Below, in pieces: positions 4,597-11,077 of a stretch of DNA of 11,077 nt (its first letter is position 1; each line of letters starts with the position of its first letter). Location: contig JACRCG010000137.1 in NCBI GenBank assembly GCA_016219145.1, positions 1 through 11,077 of the forward strand. The letters are read 5' to 3'. The stretch comes from Deltaproteobacteria bacterium (GTDB lineage Bacteria; Desulfobacterota; Desulfuromonadia; Geobacterales; Pseudopelobacteraceae). The position numbers and the translations under genes were made by a program. The notes below the pieces were generated by a model. It made no database searches, was not told the DNA's origin, and was given only the letters and a program-made list of their open reading frames with translations.

Positions 4597-5612
4597 CACC
4601 AGACCTCTTCGGGTTTGCTCCACAACCTGCGGGCTATCTCGTCCAGCAGCGGCTCAAGCCCCTCTCCGGTAGCTGATGAGATCGGGAAAACCGTAATGCC
4701 GCGTTCCTCGAACCAGGCCCTGATTCCGGGAAGCTCCACTTGTGTCTGCGGCAGATCGATTTTGGTAATTACCACCACCTGTTCCTTGGCCGCCAGCTCC
4801 GGGCTGAAGAGCGCCAGCTCGTGATTGATTGCCTCGAACTCGGCCAGCGGGTCACGCTCCGGCATCCAGGAGATGTCCACCAGGTGCAGCAGTATTCCGG
4901 AGCGCTCCAGATGCTTTAAAAAACGGTGCCCAAGGCCGGCGCCGTCATGGGCTCCCTCGATGATGCCGGGTATATCGGCCATCACAAATGAGCGGTAGTT
5001 CTTGTAGGGCACAACCCCCAGTGACGGAACCATGGTGGTAAAGGGGTAATCGGCGATCTTGGGGCGAGCGGCCGACACCTTGCTGATCAGGGATGATTTG
5101 CCGGCGTTGGGCAATCCCAACAGCCCGACATCTGCCATCAGCTTGAGCTCCAGCCTGAGTTTGCGCTCCTCCAGATCTTCACCTGGCTGGGCGAATTTGG
5201 GCGCCTTGTTGGTAGCGCTGGCGAAACGGGCATTACCCTGCCCGCCACGGCCACCTTTCAGCAACACGACTGACTGCCCGTCCTCCGTCAGATCGGCCAG
5301 AACATCATCAGTATCAGCATCCTTGATAACCGTCCCGACCGGCACCTTGATCACCAGATCCTTGCCGCCCGCGCCATGACGGTTTTTGCCCATGCCGTTA
5401 TGCCCCTTCTCGGCCTTCTGGTGCGGCTTGTGCCTAAGCTCCAGCAGGGTGGAAAGGCCGGAGGTCGCGAGAAAAACGACATCGCCCCCCTTTCCGCCGT
5501 CTCCACCGCTGGGACCACCGAACTCGATAAACTTCTCATGCCGGAAGGCCACACAGCCGGCGCCGCCATGGCCGGAGGAGGCGAACAGGGTTACTTCATC
5601 AATAAATTTCAT
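4596..5612 (-). CDS. obgE: GTPase Obg/CgtA, ribosome assembly
   Basis: Obg is an essential GTPase that binds the 50S subunit and couples ribosome maturation to nucleotide (GTP/ppGpp) levels. The 338-residue protein has the glycine-rich Obg fold at 1-158 (for example GGPSGGDGGKGGD at 32-44). The G domain follows with G1 GLPNAGKSS (166-174), switch FTT (191-193), G3 DIPG (213-216), G4 TKID (283-286) and G5 SSATGEG (312-318). There is no C-terminal OCT extension, as is common outside Firmicutes. The start MKFIDEVTLF is the family standard, with AAGGA about 10 nt upstream inside the end of rdgC. Three bases separate it from the rdgC stop, and its own stop overlaps the proB start by one base. It therefore lies in an rdgC-obgE-proB transcription unit. 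The usual rplU-rpmA neighbours are absent. Confidence 0.96.
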   Translation of the reverse strand: MKFIDEVTLFASSGHGGAGCVAFRHEKFIEFGGPSGGDGGKGGDVVFLATSGLSTLLELRHKPHQKAEKGHNGMGKNRHGAGGKDLVIKVPVGTVIKDADTDDVLADLTEDGQSVVLLKGGRGGQGNARFASATNKAPKFAQPGEDLEERKLRLELKLMADVGLLGLPNAGKSSLISKVSAARPKIADYPFTTMVPSLGVVPYKNYRSFVMADIPGIIEGAHDGAGLGHRFLKHLERSGILLHLVDISWMPERDPLAEFEAINHELALFSPELAAKEQVVVITKIDLPQTQVELPGIRAWFEERGITVFPISSATGEGLEPLLDEIARRLWSKPEEVW

Positions 5613-5615
5613 TCT

Positions 5616-6785
5616 TTATTTTCCTTCCAGCCAGGACTGTACTGACTGTAACCGCCCGCCCCAGGAATCGTTCAGGCGCTCATTCAGGAAAGCTGTGAAC
5701 AGGCTGTCAAAGAGCTGTATACCCTGTTCCATCAGGAACATCCGCTCAAAGAAAACCGCCTCCCGCTCGCTCATCTGATCCACGGTGGCATCTTTTTCAA
5801 TCCGCACCTGCGGACATTTAAACGATGCAAAACCGAAGGTCTCACCCTTCAATGTCAGCTTCCAGGGGTTCTCGTCCTTCTCGATACAGACCGTAGCACT
5901 GGTAATGCGCTTGCCACCTTTCAAGGCCGAGATGGCTTCCAGATAGCTGTCCTGGGAGCCGGAGACCGTGACCTTCTGAATGCCGCCTTCTTCACCACCC
6001 CCCTGAAACTGGATGCGATCATCGATCCAGGCGGAAAAGCGCTCGCCGGAAGCAAAATGCCCCGGGCGACAGACCGGAAACTCCCCCTCGCCGTTGACTC
6101 CACGCTGCAACAGCCAGAGCATGAATTCCCATCCCAGCCACTGGTTGTCTCTGATCAGGGCCACGACTGCATCGGAGCCGGCCTGGTTGGCAGCCTCCAG
6201 TTTGTCAAGCATCTGCCCCTCCAGCAGCATTCTGGCGCGGGCAAGGGGGTGGATTATCACCGGACTGAAACCTTCAAAGGTCTTGCGAAAAATCTCCTCA
6301 AAACGCTCGATCACCTTGCTTCCCAGACTGTAGAGAGTCAGCACGCCGCTCTTCAGATCCCAGACAACATCGACAGAAGCGGGCACGGGGAGACACTTGG
6401 TCAACAGGCGCAGCTGCACCTGCTCCTTGATCTCTTCGCGTTTTTTCTTGGGAGCACGCCGCAGGTTGGGATGCTGTGCCAGAAAAAGACCTTCCTCGCG
6501 CCCGGCATGCGATTTGAGCAGCGCTGCCGGGATTTTGCGCTGATCGCGGCGCAGTGAGAAAACCAGGTAATTATCACGCCAGAAGTCCGACGGCGCCTCA
6601 AATGACGAGTCATCAGGGCTGTCTACCAGAGTCCACCCCTCCGAGCTCTCATCAACTGAATTTTCGATTGACTGGAAGCCGCGTCCGGATAGTTTTTGAG
6701 AAATCCACTGAAACTGGTCGTCCTTGGGCAGATCGCCCGTGATGGTGAATTGTGTGATGCTGACTGTGTTGGCATAGACTCCCAT
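5616..6785 (-). CDS. rdgC: RdgC-family recombination-associated protein
   Basis: This 389-residue protein resembles RdgC, a ring-shaped DNA-binding protein that limits RecA-promoted recombination and replication-fork processing. The match is in family pattern. The middle has a charged linker rich in Lys, Arg and Glu (about 112-120), a block with VDVVWDLKSGVLTLYSLGSK (about 138-157), and PVIIHPL after it, parallel to the E. coli protein. The C-terminal third (about 300-389) is longer than in E. coli RdgC (about 303 residues), with the helix VDQMSEREAVFFERMFLMEQ. The ATG at 6785 has AAAGGA about 12 nt upstream, further than ideal. The gene lies 39 bp after the HtrA gene with no terminator between, and 3 bp before obgE. 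Identification is by family resemblance; a Geobacter-specific relative with another role cannot be excluded. Confidence 0.72.
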   Translation of the reverse strand: MGVYANTVSITQFTITGDLPKDDQFQWISQKLSGRGFQSIENSVDESSEGWTLVDSPDDSSFEAPSDFWRDNYLVFSLRRDQRKIPAALLKSHAGREEGLFLAQHPNLRRAPKKKREEIKEQVQLRLLTKCLPVPASVDVVWDLKSGVLTLYSLGSKVIERFEEIFRKTFEGFSPVIIHPLARARMLLEGQMLDKLEAANQAGSDAVVALIRDNQWLGWEFMLWLLQRGVNGEGEFPVCRPGHFASGERFSAWIDDRIQFQGGGEEGGIQKVTVSGSQDSYLEAISALKGGKRITSATVCIEKDENPWKLTLKGETFGFASFKCPQVRIEKDATVDQMSEREAVFFERMFLMEQGIQLFDSLFTAFLNERLNDSWGGRLQSVQSWLEGK

Positions 6786-6824
6786 GTTTCAGATACGTCC
6801 TTTCATGTGTTTGACGGTTGTGAA

Positions 6825-8240
6825 CTACTCGGCTTTTACAGCTACATAATGCATACTGCCGTCCGGCCTCCTGAGAAGCAGACGCACAATATCACCATTT
6901 TTCAGAGCGGCTGCGGCATCAATAAAGGCAGAAAGCGTCTCGGGGCGCTGGCCGTTTATCTCGACGATCATCGTACCTGGTGAGACACCGGCCTCTTCTG
7001 CCGGCGAGCCCGGCTTTACCACCGTGATAACAAGTCCCCTGCTTTCCCGGATTCCCAGGCGATCGGCGGTTTCTTTTTTCAGTTCTTCAACCGTTATACC
7101 GATCTTTTCAATCTCATTGCTGCCACCGGAGGAAGAATCGGAAGCGCCATCCTTCAGTTTTCCAACTACCAGAGCTATATCCTGTTTTTTACCGTCGCGG
7201 AAAATAACCAGCTTGACCTTCTTGTCAATCGGCGTAGCGGCGACATATCGCGGCAGTTCATTACCCTCATTGATCGGCCGGCCATCAAACTCCAGAATAA
7301 CATCGCCGGCCTTGAGACCGGCCCGTTCCGCCGGAGTATCCTTGTCAACGCTGGCTATCAGCGCGCCCTTGTCGGAATCGAGTCCGAAAGATTTTGCCAG
7401 ATCTGCGGTCAGAGGCTGAAAACGAACCCCAAGGTAACCGCGTGTGACCTTGCCGGAATCACGCAACTGGCTGACAACCGTTCTGGCCATGCTGACCGGG
7501 ATCGCAAAACCTATTCCGCCCCCCCCGCCAGCTATGATGGCGGTGTTGATTCCGATCACCTTGCCCTGAGAGTTGAAGAGCGGTCCGCCGGAGTTACCGG
7601 GATTGATTGAGGCATCGGTTTGGATGTAGTCATCGTAAGGACCGCTGCCGATCACGCGCCCCTTGGCGCTGACTATGCCGGCTGTAACGGTATGTGAGAG
7701 CCCAAAGGGGTTGCCTATGGCCATAACCCATTCGCCGACTTCGAGGGCATCACTGTCACCAAGCTCCGCAAAAGGAAGGTTCTCCTTGTCGCTGATCTTG
7801 ATCAATGCCAGATCAACCTTCTCATCCACACCTTTGATCTCCCCCTTGACTTCTCTGCCGCCAGAGAGCTTGACCATAACCTCGTCGGCCCCGTTGACCA
7901 CATGATTGTTGGTCAATATATATCCGTCGGCACTGATGATAAATCCGGTACCGAGGCTCTGTTCGCGGCGCGGGCGCTGCTGCGGCATCTCATCAAAAAA
8001 ACGGTTGAAAAAGTCGTCAAAAAAATTATTGCCGAAAGGGTTCTGCTGCCGGCGCTGCTGCCGCTGTTTTGGCTTGATATTTTTCGCGGTGCGGATGTTG
8101 ACTACGGTAGGATTTAATCTTTTTGCCAGTTCGACAAAGTCAGGACTGATCGGCTTGGCAGATAGAAGCCCCGGCACTGCCATGATGCCTGCAAGTAAAG
8201 CGACCAGAAAACGAGCTGATGATACTTTTGATTCGAACAT
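6825..8240 (-). CDS. HtrA/DegP-like periplasmic serine protease with two PDZ domains
   Basis: This envelope-stress protease/chaperone degrades misfolded periplasmic proteins. Of its 471 residues, 1-28 form a signal peptide (hydrophobic core FLVALLAGIMAVPGLL, probable cut after LLSA). A Gln/Arg/Phe-rich loop follows (about 55-92), like the LA loop of DegP. The trypsin-like domain has H113 (TNNHVV), D143 (DLALIKI) and S217 in GNSGGPL, a complete catalytic triad. PDZ1 spans about 266-360 (RGYLGV start) and PDZ2 about 378-468, joined by a Ser/Gly linker (368-374). The start at 8240 gives a clean signal peptide, with GGGGG upstream. It follows the response-regulator gene by 123 nt, which hold a possible promoter and a strong hairpin, so it may be under separate control. 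DegP, DegQ and MucD cannot be distinguished safely here. Confidence 0.93.
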   Translation of the reverse strand: MFESKVSSARFLVALLAGIMAVPGLLSAKPISPDFVELAKRLNPTVVNIRTAKNIKPKQRQQRRQQNPFGNNFFDDFFNRFFDEMPQQRPRREQSLGTGFIISADGYILTNNHVVNGADEVMVKLSGGREVKGEIKGVDEKVDLALIKISDKENLPFAELGDSDALEVGEWVMAIGNPFGLSHTVTAGIVSAKGRVIGSGPYDDYIQTDASINPGNSGGPLFNSQGKVIGINTAIIAGGGGGIGFAIPVSMARTVVSQLRDSGKVTRGYLGVRFQPLTADLAKSFGLDSDKGALIASVDKDTPAERAGLKAGDVILEFDGRPINEGNELPRYVAATPIDKKVKLVIFRDGKKQDIALVVGKLKDGASDSSSGGSNEIEKIGITVEELKKETADRLGIRESRGLVITVVKPGSPAEEAGVSPGTMIVEINGQRPETLSAFIDAAAALKNGDIVRLLLRRPDGSMHYVAVKAE

Positions 8241-8277
8241 AATCCGACCCCCATATTATTTCTGAAGATTAAACTGG

Positions 8278-8314
8278 CAGGGGCGGAATCGCATGAGTCA
8301 CGACACCGCCCCTG
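8278..8314 (-). promoter_or_regulatory. Strong hairpin in the htrA upstream region (leader or terminator)
   Basis: CAGGGGCGG (8278-8286) and CCGCCCCTG (8306-8314) make a perfect 9-bp stem with a 19-nt loop. On the minus strand it is followed by CCAGTTTAATC, without a real U-run. It could terminate the response-regulator transcript weakly, or form the 5' leader of the protease mRNA if the promoter at 8326-8354 is used. Confidence 0.5.
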
Positions 8315-8325
8315 ACCATTTCCGG

Positions 8326-8354
8326 ATTGTAAGATAATCAATCAGACCTGAAAA
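8326..8354 (-). promoter_or_regulatory. Possible promoter of the HtrA gene
   Basis: On the minus strand TTTTCA (8354-8349), 17 nt, TACAAT (8331-8326). The -10 box is good and the -35 box has four matches. Transcription would start about 8319, just ahead of the hairpin, giving a leader of about 80 nt. It lies right after the response-regulator stop. Confidence 0.32.
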
Positions 8355-8363
8355 ATCAACCCC

Positions 8364-9035
8364 CTACCCCTCTTTCAGAATGTATCCCTTGCCGCGTACA
8401 GTATGAATCAGCTTGGTCGGGAATTTGCCGTCAACCTTCTTGCGCAGATAGTTGATATAGACGTCGATAATATTGGTAAAGGTTTCAAATGGATATTCCC
8501 AGCAATTATCGGCAATATTTGCCCTACTGAGTACATTCTCGGCGTTGCGCACCATATATGCCAGCAGAGCGTACTCTTTGGCTGTCAGTGCGATCTCGGT
8601 CTGACCTCTCCAGACCTGGTGACTGACCGGATCAAGCCGCAGGTCGGCAAAGCGGATTTCAGCACCGCGATCCTGCTCGCCTCGCCGGATCAGGGCCCTG
8701 ACCCTCGCCTGCAGTTCGGCAAACGCAAAAGGTTTGGTAAGATAATCATCAGATCCGGCATCAAGACCGGCCACAACATCTTCAGTCGTATCCCTGGCGG
8801 TCAGCATCAAAACCGGAACGCGGCTGCCGGCAGCCCGCAGCTCGTTCACCACGGCTATCCCGTCTTTCTTGGGAAGGCTTACGTCAAGAATAACCAGATT
8901 AAAATCGCCGTTCAAGGCCTGTTTAAGTCCGTCAACCCCGTCATGGCTTACAGCTACATCGTAATTTTCATCTGCCAGTCCCCGCTTTATAAAGCTGGCG
9001 ACTTTCTTCTCATCTTCAACAATCAGAATTTTCAT
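8364..9035 (-). CDS. OmpR/PhoB-type two-component response regulator
   Basis: This is a 223-residue DNA-binding response regulator. The receiver domain (1-117) has the acidic pair E7/D8, phospho-acceptor D51 in VILDVSLP, T79 and K101, all complete. The winged-helix output domain (about 126-222) ends in IDVYINYLRKKVD and TVRGKGYIL, typical of the CusR/CopR/MprA branch. I chose the ATG at 9035 because AAAGGAGA lies just upstream and the receiver starts at once with MKILIVEDE. The frame is open 45 nt further but adds only unrelated residues. No histidine kinase gene is in the window on either side, so it is an orphan here or its partner is elsewhere. The HtrA gene directly downstream suggests envelope-stress control by analogy with CpxR, which is inference. 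The metal or other signal cannot be read. Confidence 0.92.
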   Translation of the reverse strand: MKILIVEDEKKVASFIKRGLADENYDVAVSHDGVDGLKQALNGDFNLVILDVSLPKKDGIAVVNELRAAGSRVPVLMLTARDTTEDVVAGLDAGSDDYLTKPFAFAELQARVRALIRRGEQDRGAEIRFADLRLDPVSHQVWRGQTEIALTAKEYALLAYMVRNAENVLSRANIADNCWEYPFETFTNIIDVYINYLRKKVDGKFPTKLIHTVRGKGYILKEG

Positions 9036-9060
9036 ATCCGTCTCCTTTGTTTTTATTTTT

Positions 9061-9076
9061 CTGCTTTGCCAAGCAG
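9061..9076. repeat. Small hairpin between ppsR and the response regulator
   Basis: CTGCTT (9061-9066) and AAGCAG (9071-9076) form a perfect 6-bp stem with a 4-nt loop. On the coding (minus) strand it is followed by A-rich sequence and then the ribosome site, so it is not a terminator. It may be a processing or stability element in a shared transcript. Confidence 0.35.
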
Positions 9077-9086
9077 TCAAGCGAAC

Positions 9087-9896
9087 CTATTGAACAGTTT
9101 TGATATCCATGCGCCGCATTATTTCCGATGCGGCCTCTTCAACCGACTTATTGGTAATGTTTATAACAAACCAGTCGCTGTGCTGACGGTAAAGCTGTTT
9201 GCAGGCCGCCAGCTCCTGCTCTATTTCAAGATAGTCGTTATAGCTGCCGCGCGGGCTCTGCCGCATGTTTATCAGCCGCGAAGTTCTGATTTCAACCAGA
9301 CGCTTGGGATCTATGAGCAGGCCGACGATTTTGCTCTGGTCGATCTCGAACAGCTCTTCCGGCGGAGCAATACCATGCACCAGCGGAACATTTGCAACCT
9401 TGTACCCTTTGTGCGCCAGATACATCGAAAGCGGAGTCTTTGATGATCGTGAAACTCCGACCAGAACAAGATCTGCTTTGTGCAACCCCCGGGTCTCCTG
9501 GCCATCGTCGTGCTTGACGGTAAAATTGACCGCCTCAACACGTTTGTGATAATCCGTATCTATGCGATGCAGCAGACCCGGTTTTTCCAGAGAAGCAGCT
9601 CCCAGATAACGGGACAGGCTGTATATCAACGGACTGAGCAGATCAACCGTTATCAGTCCAACCTCTTCAGCAACGCGCTCTACCGCCTCGGATAACAGCG
9701 GATCCACAATCGTATACACAACCATGCCCGGATCATGCACCGCCACTGCCAAAGCCTGCTGGACATCAGCCTGCGATCGCACCTGAAAAAGCCGGTAGAC
9801 TCGGACATTCTCGTCATAAAACTGGGAAAGAGCAGCCTTTACGACCCGCTCAGCGGTTTCTCCGGTTGAATCGGAAAGCACATAAATCGTCTTCAT
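9087..9896 (-). CDS. ppsR: PEP synthase/PPDK regulatory protein (bifunctional kinase/pyrophosphorylase)
   Basis: This 269-residue protein is of the DUF299/PDRP family. These enzymes inactivate phosphoenolpyruvate synthase or pyruvate phosphate dikinase by ADP-dependent phosphorylation of a threonine near the catalytic histidine, and reactivate it by phosphate-dependent removal. This sets the direction of carbon flow between pyruvate and PEP. The sequence opens with YVLSDSTGETAE (5-16), contains HRIDTDYHKRVEAVNFTVKHDDG across 110-132, and has the P-loop-like GVSRSSKTPLS (147-157). Length and order are normal. The ATG at 9896 has no good ribosome site, but the start fits the family. A strong promoter lies upstream. 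The target enzyme is not in the window; I cannot tell PpsA from PpdK as its substrate. Confidence 0.93.
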   Translation of the reverse strand: MKTIYVLSDSTGETAERVVKAALSQFYDENVRVYRLFQVRSQADVQQALAVAVHDPGMVVYTIVDPLLSEAVERVAEEVGLITVDLLSPLIYSLSRYLGAASLEKPGLLHRIDTDYHKRVEAVNFTVKHDDGQETRGLHKADLVLVGVSRSSKTPLSMYLAHKGYKVANVPLVHGIAPPEELFEIDQSKIVGLLIDPKRLVEIRTSRLINMRQSPRGSYNDYLEIEQELAACKQLYRQHSDWFVINITNKSVEEAASEIMRRMDIKTVQ

Positions 9897-9953
9897 CTGA
9901 AAAATAGACCGCCCGTTTACTTAATTAAGCCCTGTACGATAATTTCTAATGAG

Positions 9954-9982
9954 AATGTAAGGGTTCGCAAACGTCTTGTCAA
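9954..9982 (-). promoter_or_regulatory. Strong sigma-70 promoter for ppsR
   Basis: On the minus strand TTGACA (9982-9977) is a perfect -35 box, followed by a 17-nt spacer and TACATT (9959-9954). The start would lie near 9947, leaving a leader of about 50 nt that contains the A+T palindrome TTAATTAA. It probably drives ppsR and the response regulator. Confidence 0.65.
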
Positions 9983-10029
9983 GTATTTTTTTGTAATTCC
10001 TAATATCAATTCTGACGATCTAAAAAATG

Positions 10030-10057
10030 TTGACCAATTTGGAATCATCGCTATACT
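10030..10057 (+). promoter_or_regulatory. Sigma-70 promoter for the ferritin-like gene
   Basis: TTGACC (10030-10035), a 16-nt spacer and TATACT (10052-10057), followed by an AGGAGGGG ribosome site at 10077-10084. It faces away from the ppsR promoter, so the 190-bp intergenic region is a divergent control region. Confidence 0.62.
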
Positions 10058-10086
10058 GTATACACTTAATATTCTTAGGAGGGGTT

Positions 10087-10584
10087 ATGGGTCGGGAGTA
10101 TACGCTTCAAGAGGCTGTCAGTCTGGCAATAAAAACAGAGAAGGACAGCATGGATTTTTATCGCAGAGCTGCTTCAGTAGCCAAAAATGCGAGGGCAAAG
10201 AAGGTGCTTGATTTGCTTGCCAACGAAGAAGTTGGACATCTCAAGGCATTTTTTGATCATTACAAGGGTTCCGAGTTTGGAGATCTGGCTTCTTATATCA
10301 ATTCTCCGGTTGACACGAAGAATCCGACCTACATGAAGCTCGAAAAAGCCATCAGCGAGGACATGTTGGAGCAGAAAGCTCTTGAGCTGGCGCTAGTAGA
10401 GGAGAAGGAGTGCATCGGCCAATACACTCAGCTTGCACAAGGGGTTGTTGACCCGGCTGTGAAAGCCGTTTTTGAACGTGTCGTCAAAGAGACTCAGGGA
10501 CATTATGCTTTGATCGAGTCTGAATACGCCCATATTATGGGGATGGTACACGAATCTGACCAGGATACATTCGTAAGGGAATAG
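10087..10584 (+). CDS. Rubrerythrin-like ferritin-family diiron protein
   Basis: This 165-residue, all-helical protein is of the rubrerythrin/ferritin-like superfamily. Likely iron ligands appear in order: E18 in the first helix, E48 with H51 (NEEVGH), E105/E106 (EEKECIGQY), and E135 with H139 (KETQGH). This is a four-helix-bundle diiron pattern. There is no C-terminal rubredoxin domain with CxxC pairs, so it is the short form. Such proteins reduce peroxide or handle iron in anaerobes. The last ligand pair is E-x3-H instead of the common E-x2-H, so ligand assignment there is uncertain. The frame opens at 10027, but the ATG at 10087 has a strong AGGAGGGG site and lies downstream of the promoter's start point, so it is chosen. 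It ends before an intrinsic terminator and is monocistronic. Confidence 0.85.
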   Translation: MGREYTLQEAVSLAIKTEKDSMDFYRRAASVAKNARAKKVLDLLANEEVGHLKAFFDHYKGSEFGDLASYINSPVDTKNPTYMKLEKAISEDMLEQKALELALVEEKECIGQYTQLAQGVVDPAVKAVFERVVKETQGHYALIESEYAHIMGMVHESDQDTFVRE

Positions 10585-10602
10585 ACTCGGCCGTTTTTAT
10601 TG

Positions 10603-10631
10603 TTGATTGCAGAAACGACCTGTCGTATCTT
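10603..10631 (+). promoter_or_regulatory. Possible promoter of the cytochrome gene, overlapping the terminator
   Basis: TTGATT (10603-10608), 17 nt, TATCTT (10626-10631). Each box has four matches. The start would fall near 10638, inside the 3' arm of the terminator hairpin. It is listed because the terminator ends only 17 nt before the cytochrome start, leaving no room for a promoter after it. Confidence 0.22.
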
Positions 10632-10654
10632 TTACGGCAGGTCGTTATTTTTTT
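10614..10654 (+). terminator. Intrinsic terminator after the ferritin-like gene
   Basis: AACGACCTG (10614-10622) and CAGGTCGTT (10638-10646) form a 9-bp stem, with CGTA/TACG able to extend it inside. It is followed by a T-rich tract with seven Ts in a row (10648-10654), a textbook rho-independent terminator. Confidence 0.88.
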
Positions 10655-10671
10655 GAACACAAGGAGCGCAG

Positions 10672-10989
10672 ATGAAGAGCAGCATTTCGATTTCAGTTAT
10701 CATCACGCTACTGTTGTCCCCCTGCGCCGTGTATGCTGCCGGCAATCAGGCACAATCAGGTGCTAATCTCGGCAATGTCAGAGGAGGCGACTTCAGTCAG
10801 GCGCACAGCATAATCGAGAAAAACTGCACGAAATGCCACTCGGCCGATAAAATTGATTCGGCACTGAGCTCAGGGAAGGACATGTTCAAAATCCAGAAAG
10901 AGATGGAAAAGCGCGGCGCGACACTTAATTCAAATGAGCAGGAAGTCCTCGGAATTTACTGGAAGCATCCTAATCCTCTGAAGCAGTAG
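10672..10989 (+). CDS. Small secreted monohaem c-type cytochrome
   Basis: This 105-residue precursor has a signal peptide of about 22 residues (hydrophobic core ISVIITLLLSPCAVYA, cut near AYA/AG). It carries one haem c site C52-x-x-C55-H56 (NCTKCH). The mature part, about 82 residues, has MEKRGATLNSNEQEVL from M78 on, like the helix that follows the distal methionine in small class I cytochromes. M78 or M71 is the likely sixth ligand. Exported to the periplasm, it would act as an electron carrier. The C-terminal IYWKHPNPLKQ is unusual and short. AAGGAG 5 nt before the ATG fixes the start. It stands alone between two terminators. Periplasmic c-type cytochromes are abundant in Geobacter-type bacteria, but the redox partner is not in view. 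Confidence 0.87.
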   Translation: MKSSISISVIITLLLSPCAVYAAGNQAQSGANLGNVRGGDFSQAHSIIEKNCTKCHSADKIDSALSSGKDMFKIQKEMEKRGATLNSNEQEVLGIYWKHPNPLKQ

Positions 10990-11016
10990 CGTTATTATTT
11001 TGTCTGATTAAACGCG

Positions 11017-11062
11017 ACGAAGCCCCGCATCCATTTCTGGTTACGGGGCTTCGTTATTTATT
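11017..11062 (+). terminator. Intrinsic terminator after the cytochrome gene
   Basis: ACGAAGCCCCG (11017-11027) and CGGGGCTTCGT (11044-11054) make an 11-bp perfect stem with a 16-nt loop, followed by TATTTATT. This is a strong rho-independent terminator. The last 15 bases of the window after it show nothing recognisable. Confidence 0.88.
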
Positions 11063-11077
11063 CCCGGCGGCGACCTA

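Noticed and set aside
9061..9076. Considered as a terminator between ppsR and the regulator
   Set aside because: On the transcribed strand the hairpin is followed by A-rich, not U-rich, sequence.
8403..9443. 346-codon plus-strand frame
   Set aside because: It is entirely antisense to the response regulator and ppsR, both unmistakable genes with start signals. It is a shadow frame of biased codon usage.

Overview
The window looks like a chromosomal segment of a Geobacter-type bacterium (Desulfuromonadales/Geobacterales, inferred). Supporting this are a rubrerythrin-like diiron protein beside a small secreted monohaem c-type cytochrome, a PPDK-regulatory-type kinase, an HtrA protease, and moderate G+C with E. 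coli-like promoters. No rRNA or tRNA is present, so the genus is not fixed.

Left third (about 1-3470) is accessory DNA. Positions 1-226 are the 5' end of a group II intron on the minus strand, running off the left edge. It sits inside the half of an integron attC site that begins at 227. A complete 756-bp gene cassette (301-1056) follows, holding two short, unrecognised membrane-protein genes and ending in a well-formed attC (998-1062). The cassette's first bases (R' GTTGAAA at 300) are the exact reverse complement of the R'' box of its own attC (TTTCAAC at 998), as expected for a once-circular cassette. No integron integrase is in view. Next comes a structured stretch that resembles another group II intron domain I (about 1085-1317), cut off by a REP-associated tyrosine transposase (RAYT) element (1318-2357). 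That element has perfect 16-bp inverted ends, and its right end is iterated nearby. After it lies an Abi_2-type HEPN RNase gene (2553-3266) directly behind a compact multi-hairpin sequence (2472-2538), which I read as a candidate antitoxin or regulatory RNA.

Middle and right (3475-9896, all minus) are conserved housekeeping and stress genes. In transcription order they are ppsR (PEP synthase/PPDK regulator), an OmpR-type response regulator without a visible kinase, an HtrA/DegP-like protease, an RdgC-family protein, obgE and proB. The last three are tightly packed: rdgC-obgE are 3 nt apart, and obgE-proB overlap by 1 nt as TGATG. A strong promoter (TTGACA-17-TACATT) lies upstream of ppsR. A weaker one, followed by a 9-bp hairpin, lies upstream of the protease.

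Right end (10027-11062, plus) has a divergent promoter driving a ferritin-like diiron protein. An intrinsic terminator follows it, then a secreted monohaem cytochrome with its own terminator.

The most interesting parts are the integron cassette trapped between group II intron sequences and the HEPN/Abi gene with its upstream folded RNA.
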